Under the pieces are notes generated by a model. It was not told the origin of the DNA, did no database searches, and saw nothing but the letters and a program-made list of their open reading frames with translations. A stretch of 43,174 nucleotides of DNA from 2-01-FULL-51-21 sp964348955 (lineage in GTDB: Bacteria > Patescibacteriota > Minisyncoccia > Phycocordibacterales > 2-01-FULL-51-21). Both the position numbers and the translations under genes were made by a program. The first letter of the stretch is position 1. Every line of letters starts with the position of its first letter. Where the stretch lies: NCBI GenBank assembly GCA_964348955.1, contig CAYGEN010000001.1:1-43174 (forward strand), given 5' to 3'. Below, in pieces: positions 1-7,247 of the stretch.

Positions 1-272
1 ACGGTAAACCTTTCGCATTCTGATTACAGAACGCTCAAGGTCTTGCGAAGCTCCATGTGTTCGCTTCTCACCTCGCTCGTCGAAATATAACTGGGTACAA
101 TGTTTCGATGGATTCGGCGGGCTCACCACAGGCTTCGACTTGGACGCCGTGTACGAGCGTACTCGTCCACGCTTTCCTTACAGGAACGGTAAACCTTTCG
201 CATTCTGATTACAGAACGCTCAAGGTCTTGCGAAGCTCCATGTGTTCGCTTCTCACCTCACTCGTCGAAATA
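1..272. repeat. 87-bp direct repeat, two copies, beside tRNA-Trp
   Basis: Positions 1-87 and 186-272 are the same sequence except for one base near the end (g at 75, a at 260), with a period of 185 bp. The copies are separated by 98 bp that contain the small palindrome ACGAGCGTACTCGT. The first copy is cut by the window edge, so more copies may lie outside. The repeat ends 10 bp from the 3' end of tRNA-Trp (minus strand), so it sits in the downstream trailer of that tRNA. No convincing gene is present in this stretch. Confidence 0.9.
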
Positions 273-282
273 GAAACTTTTT

Positions 283-357
283 GCGGGCCCACGAGGAATC
301 GAACCCCGGCTATCGGTTTTGGAGACCGATGTTCTACCACTAAACTATGGACCCCGC
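283..357 (-). tRNA. tRNA-Trp (anticodon CCA)
   Basis: On the minus strand a cloverleaf folds with an anticodon stem CGGT/ACCG around the loop CTCCAAA, giving anticodon CCA (Trp). The T-arm holds GGTTCGATTCC. The acceptor stem pairs GCGGGGT with GGCCCGC, with one G-G mismatch and one G-T wobble near its base. No CCA is encoded. It lies directly downstream of rpmG, matching the common bacterial order rpmG, trnW, secE, nusG; secE would lie outside the window. Confidence 0.88.
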
Positions 358-448
358 AGTAGCTACAAGCCACTCGCGTCTAGCTTATAGCAAAAAAGCT
401 TTGTTAAAAAGCTCTTTGTCCTACCCCTTAAGCTTATAAGCTCATGTG

Positions 449-607
449 CTATTTTTTGATTTCGCTGTGCGTGGTCTGCTTCCGGCACCATTTGCAAAAT
501 TTCTTGAGGTCAATTTTCCGCGTAACTTTTTTCTTATTCTTGCTTGACCAGTAATTGACGCGTTTGCAGTCTTTGCAGGCGAGTTTTATAAGTCGGTCTT
601 GTGACAT
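449..607 (-). CDS. rpmG: 50S ribosomal protein bL33
   Basis: This is a 52-residue reading frame. It starts MSQDRLIKLACKDCKRVN and carries two zinc-knuckle pairs, CKDC and CKWC, separated by a lysine-rich stretch, which is the Cys-containing form of bL33. Length and composition fit the family (about 50 residues). The protein belongs to the large ribosomal subunit near the E site. It is followed on the same strand by tRNA-Trp, the classical neighbour of rpmG. A plausible promoter lies directly upstream. Confidence 0.9.
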   Translation of the reverse strand: MSQDRLIKLACKDCKRVNYWSSKNKKKVTRKIDLKKFCKWCRKQTTHSEIKK

Positions 608-615
608 AGGCGACT

Positions 616-644
616 AGAATACTACAAAGAACTTTATTCGGCAA
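616..644 (-). promoter_or_regulatory. Putative sigma-70-type promoter of rpmG
   Basis: On the minus strand a -35-like TTGCCG (639-644) is separated by 17 bp from a -10-like TATTCT (616-621), 9 bp before the rpmG start codon. The spacing is ideal but both boxes deviate from consensus. The short leader implies a very short 5' UTR. Confidence 0.4.
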
Positions 645-648
645 GCCG

Positions 649-1056
649 CTAATTTCCGCCGCTTGAGTCGTATGCGGAGCCATCTTTGCATAAAAGCTCG
701 TTCCACGGGCCGTATTTCTGGTCTTGATAGAAACTCTTCATGATGGCATCCACGATGAGCCATGCGACGAGCACGAGCACCAGCCCAAAAAACACATTCC
801 AAAATATCTTGTGCGCCGCTTCAATTTGAGATGGATTTGTCGCCGAAGTTGCATACTTGAGCCCCGCCCACGCAAACATAAGGGTGGCAAGCGCAACGGC
901 AAGATAAATGAGAAAATTCAGCACTTCTTGCCCAAGGGATACTAAATCGCACACACCGCAAATGGGACCTTCGCACGTCACGAGACCGGCGGCAAATATC
1001 GCCGTCGGAATGACAATGGCGATAAAAACCACGGCAATCGCAAGCACCCTTTTCAT
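649..1056 (-). CDS. Type IV secretion pilin-like small membrane protein
   Basis: The protein has 135 residues, starting at MKRVLAIAVVFIAIV; an upstream in-frame ATG would add 33 residues lying in repeat sequence and is not preferred. It has an N-terminal signal-like segment (about 3-23), a short Cys-containing loop (CEGPICGVC), then two membrane helices (about 45-65 and 85-108) joined by a polar loop, as in the T4SS pilin / VirB2-like families abundant in Patescibacteria. A further Cys is near the C-terminus. It is isolated from the main pilin operon at 15.7-17.9 kb. The family assignment is by pattern; the partner secretion apparatus is not in the window. Confidence 0.7.
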   Translation of the reverse strand: MKRVLAIAVVFIAIVIPTAIFAAGLVTCEGPICGVCDLVSLGQEVLNFLIYLAVALATLMFAWAGLKYATSATNPSQIEAAHKIFWNVFFGLVLVLVAWLIVDAIMKSFYQDQKYGPWNELLCKDGSAYDSSGGN

Positions 1057-1112
1057 TGCTCGTAATAATAGCACACCCCTGCCCGCGCTTAGCGCGGCGA
1101 GGGGTGTGTATG

Positions 1113-1512
1113 GTGCGCGGGAGGGATTGTCCTGACGGTCGCTAATTCGCTTCACTCATAAGCGCCGCGGGANNNNNNNNNNNNNNNNNNNNNNNNNNNN
1201 NNNNNNNNNNNNNNNNNNNNNNNNNNNNNNNNNNNNNNNNNNNNNNNNNNNNNNNNNNNNNNNNNNNNNNNNAAGTCGCCCACCGCTCTCGCGATGGGCT
1301 CCTTTGTTTTGTGCGCCGGGAGGGATTGTCCTGACGGTCGCTAATTCGCTTCACTCATAAGCGCCGCGGGACACGGCTCGGCGACAAGCCCTCGCTTCGC
1401 TCGTCTTGTATACCGCCTCCGCCGTTCGAATCCCTCCGGCTGCTACAAAACAAAAGTCGCCCACCGCTCTCGCGATGGGCTCCTTTGTTTTGTGCGCCGG
1501 GAGGGATTCGAA
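1113..1512 (-). repeat. tRNA-Tyr-linked T-arm repeat array (about 181-bp unit, at least two junctions)
   Basis: Downstream of tRNA-Tyr (minus strand) its T-arm and acceptor end plus the following hairpin (1454-1508) recur exactly at 1273-1327, a period of 181 bp. The next stretch, 1318-1371, recurs at 1119-1172. Between them, at about 1423-1437, is an inverted copy of the tRNA's T-arm (minus strand GGGATTCGAAC followed by GGCGGAGG). The hairpin centred near 1472 pairs ACAAAACAAA with TTTGTTTTGT and probably acts as the tRNA terminator. The 100-N gap falls inside this array, so the unit number is unknown. See the related elements at 11791-11985 and 42871-43100. Confidence 0.85.
1173..1272. other. 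Assembly gap (100 Ns)
   Basis: Exactly 100 Ns, the usual placeholder for a gap of unknown size. Both flanks are repeat units of the tRNA-Tyr array, which probably broke the assembly. Confidence 0.98.
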
Positions 1513-1575
1513 CCCCCGTAGCCCGAAGGCGCCTCGTCTACAGCGAGGTGCGATTGACCACTCCGCCACCGGCGC
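1493..1575 (-). tRNA. tRNA-Tyr (anticodon GTA)
   Basis: This minus-strand class II tRNA has a perfect acceptor stem GCGCCGG/CCGGCGC and an anticodon stem CCTCG/CGAGG around CTGTAGA, giving anticodon GTA (Tyr). It has a long variable arm (CGCCTTCGGGCTAC) and T-arm GGGTTCGAATCCC. CCA is not encoded. Its 3' end is the parent of the duplicated fragments downstream. Confidence 0.95.
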
Positions 1576-1604
1576 ATATTCCGCCGGCGTGGCGGACGTG
1601 CGGT

Positions 1605-4298
1605 TTATGCTATCATGCTTTCAAAGCGTTTTAAAGATTTGCTCACACGACGACTCCCCTTTTTCTTCACGTCAAAGGTAAACTCATCCCCTTTCATTCC
1701 AACGGAGACAATCCCGCCGTCCATGACACCTTGAGAAACCATAAGCGAAGCAACCGGCGTTAAGATTTTATTCTGAATGAGGCGGCGGAGCGGGCGCGCG
1801 CCATACTGCGGATTGTATCCTTCTTTCCCGAGATAGGTGAATACTTCCGGAGCAATTTCAAGGTCAATCGCCTTGCTCTTGAGCCGCTCTTTGATGATGG
1901 CAATTTGAAGCTCCACGATTTTCTTAACCGCCTCCGTGGAGAGAATGTTAAAAATGATAATCTCGTCAAGGCGATTTAAAAATTCCGGACGGAAATGGTT
2001 GCGCAAAGCGTCCTGCACTTTCTCCTTCGCCTGCGTATACTGCGCGTCAAGACCGTTACCCCTCTGGTCCGCAAATCCGATGGAGGTCATGCGGTCAATA
2101 TGTTCCGCGCCGATGTTTGAGGTAAGCACGATGACGGCATTTTTGAAATTCACCTTGCGCCCCTTCGCATCCGTCAAATGCCCGCTATCAAGAACTTGGA
2201 GTAAAATGTTAAACACCTCGGGGTGCGCTTTTTCAACCTCGTCGAAGAGAAGCACCGAGTATGGGCGGTGACGCACGATTTCGGTCAGATTGCCGCCCTC
2301 CTCATAGCCCACATACCCCGGCGGAGAACCGATTATCTTGGATACCGAGTGGCGCTCCATGTACTCGGACATATCCACGCGAATGAGCGACTTTTCATCA
2401 TCAAAAAGAAATTCCGCAAGCGCTTTCGTGAGCTCGGTCTTCCCGACGCCCGTCGGCCCCAAGAAAAAGAACGAGCCGATGGGGCGGTTCGGGTCGGCAA
2501 TACCGGCGCGAGAGCGCTTGATGGCATCCGCGACTTTTTGCACCGCCTCATCCTGCCCGATGATGCGTCCCTTGAGCACCGCTTCCATGCGAGAAAGTTT
2601 TTCCGCCTCTTCTTCAAGCATGCGGGTGGCAGGCACGCCGGTCCAGCGCGAAACGACCTCGGCGATATCCGCTTCAACAATTTCCTCTTTCAAAATTCGA
2701 CGCGATTTTTGAAGCTTTTTCAGCCGCTTAATTTTGAGTTCCAAATCTCGCTCGCGCTCTGGAATGTCCGCATAGCGCATTTCCGCCGCTTTTACAAGGT
2801 CGGCGCGCGCCTCGGCGGCATCCGCTTCCAGCCGAAAGGTTTCCAGTTCTTTTTTGAGCGCTTTAATTTCTCCAAGGGTCTCTTTTTCATTTTTCCACTT
2901 GAGTTCAAGCTCCGCCGTTTTCTCACGCAAGTCTGCAATCTCTTTATCAATCGCTTTCACGCGCGTTTTCTCGCCCTTCGTTGAACCGCTCTCAAGGTCT
3001 TTCTTGAGCGCTTCCTTCTCTATTTCCAATCGCACTATTTTGCGATGCGTCTCGTCCAAAATGGGCGGCTTATTTTCAAGCGCGATTTTGAGCGAAGAGC
3101 CCGCTTCATCAATAAGGTCAACCGCCTTGTCCGGCAGAAAACGGTCCGTAATGTAGCGACTTGAAAGTTCCACCGCCGCAATAATGGCGTCATCCGTAAT
3201 GTGCACGCCGTGAAAGATTTCATATTTCTCGCGCAATCCGCGCAAAATGGCGACGGCATCCTCAATGGAGGGCTCTTGTACATGCACCGGCTGGAAACGT
3301 CGCGTGAGCGCGGGGTCGCGTTCAATGTATTTTTGATATTCCTTGAGCGTTGTCGCGCCGACAACGCGCAAATCTCCGCGCGCGAGCGCCGGTTTCAGCA
3401 TATTGGAAGCGTCCATCGCTCCCTCCGCGCTTCCCGCGCCGACAATCGTATGAATTTCATCAATAAATAAAATGACTTTCCCTTCCGCCCGTTCTACTTC
3501 TTTCATGATACTTTTTAATCGCTCTTCAAATTCACCGCGGTATTTTGTCCCGGCAATGAGAAGCCCGAGGTCAAGGAGAACAAGCTCTTTGTCCCGCAGA
3601 GATTCCGGTATGTCACCTGAAACCATGTGTTGGGCGAGCCCCTCGGCAATTGCCGTTTTTCCAACACCCGCCTCCCCTATCAAAATTGGATTATTCTTGG
3701 TGCGGCGCGAGAGAATCTGGACAACGCGGCTGATTTCACGGTCGCGTCCAATGACCGGGTCCAATTTATTTTCTGCCGCAAGTTTCGTGAGTGAGCGCGT
3801 GTACTTAGCGAGAGCGCGACCGCGTTTTGGCTGCGTAATGTCGGTCGTTTTTTCCGACTTCAGCTCTGAAAGCACCTGCATGACGGCGTTTCTATTGAGC
3901 CGAAATCGCGCAATAATGTCGCGCGAAGGCCCCGGGTGGTCGAGCGCGGAGAGAAAAAGGTGTTCGGTAGAGACAAACGGGTCGTTAAAGCTCTGCGCGA
4001 TTTTTGACGAATTTTCCAGCACCTCGGCGAGCTCCGGCGTCAGATAAAGCTGATACGATGGCGTGACGGTTGAGGATGCATCCCGCGTTTCAATGGCTTC
4101 AAGCAAAGAATCCGTCAGAAGCATGGTGTCAATTTCAAGTTTCTCCAGAATTGAAAACACCATGGACTCTTCCTGCAGGACAAGCGACGCCAAAAGATGC
4201 AATGGGTTGACGTGATTTTGGCCTCGCTCAACCGCAAGCTCGTGCGCTCGGCGAATGGCTTCCTTTGCTTTTGTGGTGAAATTATTGAAAGGGGGCAT
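1605..4298 (-). CDS. clpB: Hsp100 AAA+ unfoldase, ClpB-like with a ClpC-like IGF loop
   Basis: The 897-residue protein has the full Hsp100 architecture: N-terminal Clp repeat domain (about 5-145), AAA+ module 1 with Walker A GEAGVGKT (208-215) and Walker B VILFIDE (275-281), a long coiled-coil middle domain (about 405-540), and AAA+ module 2 with Walker A GPTGVGKT (614-621), sensor and C-terminal small domain. The middle domain is the length expected for the disaggregase ClpB. However, module 2 carries TSIGF after LTSNIGAEHIDRM, at the place where ClpC/ClpA/ClpX have the hydrophobic-GF loop that docks ClpP and where typical ClpB has none. The product may therefore be a ClpP-partnered unfoldase with a ClpB-type middle domain. 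The C-terminal tail is basic. The next gene on this strand upstream is the HtrA-like protein, about 20 bp away. Confidence 0.88.
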   Translation of the reverse strand: MPPFNNFTTKAKEAIRRAHELAVERGQNHVNPLHLLASLVLQEESMVFSILEKLEIDTMLLTDSLLEAIETRDASSTVTPSYQLYLTPELAEVLENSSKIAQSFNDPFVSTEHLFLSALDHPGPSRDIIARFRLNRNAVMQVLSELKSEKTTDITQPKRGRALAKYTRSLTKLAAENKLDPVIGRDREISRVVQILSRRTKNNPILIGEAGVGKTAIAEGLAQHMVSGDIPESLRDKELVLLDLGLLIAGTKYRGEFEERLKSIMKEVERAEGKVILFIDEIHTIVGAGSAEGAMDASNMLKPALARGDLRVVGATTLKEYQKYIERDPALTRRFQPVHVQEPSIEDAVAILRGLREKYEIFHGVHITDDAIIAAVELSSRYITDRFLPDKAVDLIDEAGSSLKIALENKPPILDETHRKIVRLEIEKEALKKDLESGSTKGEKTRVKAIDKEIADLREKTAELELKWKNEKETLGEIKALKKELETFRLEADAAEARADLVKAAEMRYADIPERERDLELKIKRLKKLQKSRRILKEEIVEADIAEVVSRWTGVPATRMLEEEAEKLSRMEAVLKGRIIGQDEAVQKVADAIKRSRAGIADPNRPIGSFFFLGPTGVGKTELTKALAEFLFDDEKSLIRVDMSEYMERHSVSKIIGSPPGYVGYEEGGNLTEIVRHRPYSVLLFDEVEKAHPEVFNILLQVLDSGHLTDAKGRKVNFKNAVIVLTSNIGAEHIDRMTSIGFADQRGNGLDAQYTQAKEKVQDALRNHFRPEFLNRLDEIIIFNILSTEAVKKIVELQIAIIKERLKSKAIDLEIAPEVFTYLGKEGYNPQYGARPLRRLIQNKILTPVASLMVSQGVMDGGIVSVGMKGDEFTFDVKKKGSRRVSKSLKRFESMIA

Positions 4299-4316
4299 AG
4301 AGATTATATTGATTTT

Positions 4317-5216
4317 TTATTGGCCTTTTGGAGCGGCGGGCTTTGCGGCTATCGCAGAGAGTTCGCTTGTGATTACTGAACTCGGAATAAATGTCGTGCC
4401 GCTTGAGGGAACCGATGCCGTGCGAATGCCGATTGCTTCGCCGAAGATATTGAGAAGCGGACTGCCCGCGAGCGCGGAGAGAGAATCAATACTGCTGTGA
4501 ATAAACGCTACGACCGTCGTTGTCGCCGCTCCCGCACCATCTCCCGTTGGCACTACCTTTTCCTCAAGCATGGAGATAATTCCGATGGAAACACTTGCCC
4601 GCTCCTCGCCAGAAAGCGCAATGACGCTTTGTCCGAGCTTGAGTGAAAGCGGGTCGGTAATCTTTAGGGTGGAGAGCGGCGCCGGAGACGATGATTTTCC
4701 GTCAGAAGTATTTTTTACGGCAAGTTGGAGAAGTGCGATAGGAGCGGACGAGCCAAGATTGAGAACCCTGAACGAAAAAATGCTTCCACTTTGGTTGATT
4801 GCCGTATAGGTGTATCCATCCACAAAAATGCTGCGCGCCGTCGCGACGATACCCGATGAATCTACCACGGCACCGATGCCAACCACTTCTGACTGAGCTT
4901 CCTGTCCGCCGACCGGCTGTGCCAGAATGCGCACGAGCGTACCTCGATTTCTTTCAACTGAGTCGGTGATAAGGTCATCTTCCTTTACTACCACCGTTAC
5001 CTCTTTGATCGTGCCGCCGTCTTGTGGTTTCCTACTTAAGTCGGGCACAACTCGTTCTACCGTGCGCTCAACAACGCGATTGATAGTTTGGGTGACGGCG
5101 GTTGGTGCGCGCTCTAAAAGGGTAACGGTAACGATACCGGTCGCAATGGAGGTCACGAAGCTCACCAGAAGCGTCAAGAGAATAATCTGCGATTTATTGA
5201 GGTGTTCTATATCCAT
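4317..5216 (-). CDS. Membrane-anchored HtrA/trypsin-fold protein lacking the catalytic triad
   Basis: The protein has 299 residues from MDIEHLNKSQIILLTLLV; an in-frame ATG 16 codons upstream is less likely. One N-terminal membrane helix (about 8-32) is followed by a short coiled stretch and an extracytoplasmic domain that aligns by pattern to DegP/HtrA proteases: GIGAVVDSSGIVATA resembles GSGFVID..GYILTNNHV, APIALLQL resembles DIALLKI, and SALAGSPLLNIFGEAIGI resembles GNSGGPLLNLNGEVIGI. At each catalytic position the residue differs: His becomes part of ARSI, Asp becomes Pro, Ser becomes Ala. No PDZ domain is visible. The likely role is non-proteolytic, such as a chaperone or scaffold. It lies just upstream of the Hsp100 gene on the same strand, suggesting a shared protein-quality-control transcript. 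Confidence 0.7.
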   Translation of the reverse strand: MDIEHLNKSQIILLTLLVSFVTSIATGIVTVTLLERAPTAVTQTINRVVERTVERVVPDLSRKPQDGGTIKEVTVVVKEDDLITDSVERNRGTLVRILAQPVGGQEAQSEVVGIGAVVDSSGIVATARSIFVDGYTYTAINQSGSIFSFRVLNLGSSAPIALLQLAVKNTSDGKSSSPAPLSTLKITDPLSLKLGQSVIALSGEERASVSIGIISMLEEKVVPTGDGAGAATTTVVAFIHSSIDSLSALAGSPLLNIFGEAIGIRTASVPSSGTTFIPSSVITSELSAIAAKPAAPKGQ

Positions 5217-5307
5217 AGTGCATCTATGCTGACTATATGATACCGCATGCATATCGCCGCGCAAAGCGCATTGGCATCAATCGTACTCGCATATTAACAT
5301 AGAAAGG

Positions 5308-6564
5308 TTATCTGTCAAATTTTTTGAGTACCCGTGCGAGCGCGTTAACTGCCCGTATTATGTCACCCCTGCTCGTCTTTGCGCCAAAGGAAAATCGGAG
5401 TGTTGTCTCTGCCCGTCCACGGTCGCCGTAGAGCGCGTAAACTACCGATGAGGCTTTTTCGCTTGACTCGGCACAGGCCGCTTTCGTCGTCACCGACACC
5501 CCCGCCGCATCAAGCGCGAGCGCCATGAGTTCCCCGTCACGACGAGGGAGCGAAATGTTGACATTGTTTTCCATGCGGTGTTTCGTACTGCCGTTTATGA
5601 GCGCTTCAGGTATCTTCCTCTTTAGTAAACCAAAAAAAAGCTCTTGAAGTTGCGCAAGACGCGCCCGCTCTTCCACTCTGCGCTGTGCGGCAAGTGAAAA
5701 CGCTTCCGCCATGCCGACTATGAGCGGCACATTTTCAGTGCCGGGTCGCAAGCCGTTTTCCTGATGTCCACCGAAAAGAATTGGCGCTATGTGCGCATTG
5801 CGTCGCACATAGAGCGCGCCGACACCTTTCGGTCCATAGACCTTCTGCGCGTCAAGTGTCATGAGGTCAACGCCAAGCCGCTCAACCGAAGTGTTACAGA
5901 GGAGTGCCGCTTGGCTTGCATCAGTATGGAGATAGGGTAGCTGACGGCGCGCATGTGCACGATATGCGCGAAGGAGTTTGCCGAGCTCCGGCACCGGTTG
6001 AATTGTGCCGATTTCGCTGTTTGAGAGCATGAGCGAAACGAGCACGGTATCGTCGGTTATCTCTTTGTGCATTGCCACTGCGGAAGTGATACCGCTCTCA
6101 TCCGGCGAAACATATGAGACGCGCATACCGCGGCGCTCAAGCTCTTTGAAACAGTTGAGTACCGATTCATGTTCAATCGCGGACGTGACCGCGTGCAAAC
6201 GAGAAAGCGGCGCGCCGCCAAGCAGACACGCATCCACCACGCCAAAAATACCGAGATTATTTGCTTCGGTGCCACTGCCCGTAAAAACAATTTCTTGCGC
6301 ACGAGCCTCTATAATCCGCGCGATTCTCGAGCGCGCGGCTTCAACCGCGCGGCGCGCAAAAACGCCTTCGGCGTGGATTGCGCCGGCGTTGCCAAAGTGT
6401 TTCCGCAAGTAAGGCTCCATGGCTTTGAGCACGAGCGGATGTACCGGCGTAGCCGACGCATAATCCAAATAGATCCGCTTGCCTCGCACTTTTTTTCTCT
6501 CATTCCCGCGCCGCTTTGCGGCGCGGGACACGTTCTGTGGACGCTTTTTTATCATCCTTCGCAT
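5308..6564 (-). CDS. iscS: Cysteine desulfurase (NifS/IscS type)
   Basis: The PLP-dependent class V aminotransferase fold is clear over 418 residues. Features are IYLDYASATPVHP at the start of the fold, the substrate-site region FTGSGTEANNLGI, IEHESVL with the PLP-stacking His, HTDASQA with the PLP-N1 Asp, the Schiff-base lysine in LDAQKVYGPKGVG, RPGTENVP, and the sulfur-accepting Cys in KAACAESSEKASS. The residue before the lysine is Gln where IscS/NifS usually have His. The enzyme takes sulfur from cysteine, for tRNA thiolation or Fe-S clusters; no iscU or mnmA is in the window. The first 25 residues are very basic and may not be translated: a GTG at 6489 (VRGKRIYLDYA) is an alternative start. 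Confidence 0.9.
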   Translation of the reverse strand: MRRMIKKRPQNVSRAAKRRGNERKKVRGKRIYLDYASATPVHPLVLKAMEPYLRKHFGNAGAIHAEGVFARRAVEAARSRIARIIEARAQEIVFTGSGTEANNLGIFGVVDACLLGGAPLSRLHAVTSAIEHESVLNCFKELERRGMRVSYVSPDESGITSAVAMHKEITDDTVLVSLMLSNSEIGTIQPVPELGKLLRAYRAHARRQLPYLHTDASQAALLCNTSVERLGVDLMTLDAQKVYGPKGVGALYVRRNAHIAPILFGGHQENGLRPGTENVPLIVGMAEAFSLAAQRRVEERARLAQLQELFFGLLKRKIPEALINGSTKHRMENNVNISLPRRDGELMALALDAAGVSVTTKAACAESSEKASSVVYALYGDRGRAETTLRFSFGAKTSRGDIIRAVNALARVLKKFDR

Positions 6565-6652
6565 TGTACGGCGTCTCGTATTTTTTACAATATTTTCGCG
6601 AAGCTCCCGACCTTCCTGGCGCGCCAGCGCCTTACAAAAGACCGCGGCACTT

Positions 6653-6681
6653 TTGCATATTTCTGAAAAACGGAGTATATT
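6653..6681 (+). promoter_or_regulatory. Putative promoter of the DUF4446-infB-rbfA unit
   Basis: TTGCAT (6653-6658), a 17-bp spacer and TATATT (6676-6681) lie 23 bp before the start codon at 6705. The position and spacing fit a housekeeping promoter for the first gene of this plus-strand run. Confidence 0.45.
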
Positions 6682-6704
6682 ATTGACTTGTACACGCGCG
6701 TTTT

Positions 6705-7214
6705 ATGCAAGCGACTTTTGAACTTTTTTTAGGCGACATAACGCTCCCCCTCTACGCCCTCTTTGCGCTCGTCGTACTCATTATTCTTTGGATTGTCCAA
6801 ATGGAAATCCGTATGCGTCGGCTCATGCGCGGTAAGCATTCAAAAGATTTAGAGGGAACAATACATGCCCTGCAAGACGGGCAAATTGAGTTGCATTCAT
6901 ACCGCCAAGAGCTTGAGAGGTATTTAAAAGGGGTGGAGGAGCGACTGCGCCGGAGCTTGCAAGGCGTGCACACGGTTCGCTTCAATCCGTTTAAAGGAAC
7001 CGGTAGCGGCGGCAATCAAAGTTTTGCCACGGCATTTGTCAATGAAAAAGGAGACGGAGTCGTGTTTTCCTCGCTCTATGCGAGGGACCATGTTAGTGTG
7101 TTTGCAAAACCGGTCATTGCCGGAATATCAGAATTTGAGCTCTCCGCCGAGGAGAAGGAAACGCTCAAAACCGCGAGCGCAAAATTAACGCCAACGCAGG
7201 GCTCACTAAAATAG
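6705..7214 (+). CDS. DUF4446 family membrane-anchored protein
   Basis: The protein has 169 residues. One N-terminal transmembrane helix (about 14-34) is followed by a charged coiled-coil-like segment (about 38-85) and a C-terminal domain with VRFNPFKGTGSGGNQSFA, GDGVVFSSLYARD and AKPVIAGISEFELSAEE, the hallmarks of the DUF4446 family found in Firmicutes and Patescibacteria. No biochemical function is known for the family. It is the first gene of a plus-strand run with infB and rbfA, with 33 bp to the preferred infB start. Confidence 0.8.
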   Translation: MQATFELFLGDITLPLYALFALVVLIILWIVQMEIRMRRLMRGKHSKDLEGTIHALQDGQIELHSYRQELERYLKGVEERLRRSLQGVHTVRFNPFKGTGSGGNQSFATAFVNEKGDGVVFSSLYARDHVSVFAKPVIAGISEFELSAEEKETLKTASAKLTPTQGSLK

Positions 7215-7247
7215 TTTTCAACATGCCCTTTATTGCTTCCCCAAAAT

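Noticed and set aside
88..185. An inverted T-arm copy at the tRNA-Trp locus like those at Tyr, Lys and Ser
   Set aside because: A GGATTCGGCGG-like stretch occurs but in the wrong orientation and without a match to the tRNA-Trp T-arm, so this locus was not included in the family.
1351..1681. Open frames on both strands across tRNA-Tyr (with GFESLPAHK-like and GRDSNPRSP-like peptides)
   Set aside because: These are translations of the tRNA and its repeats, a common false prediction; no start signals or protein features.
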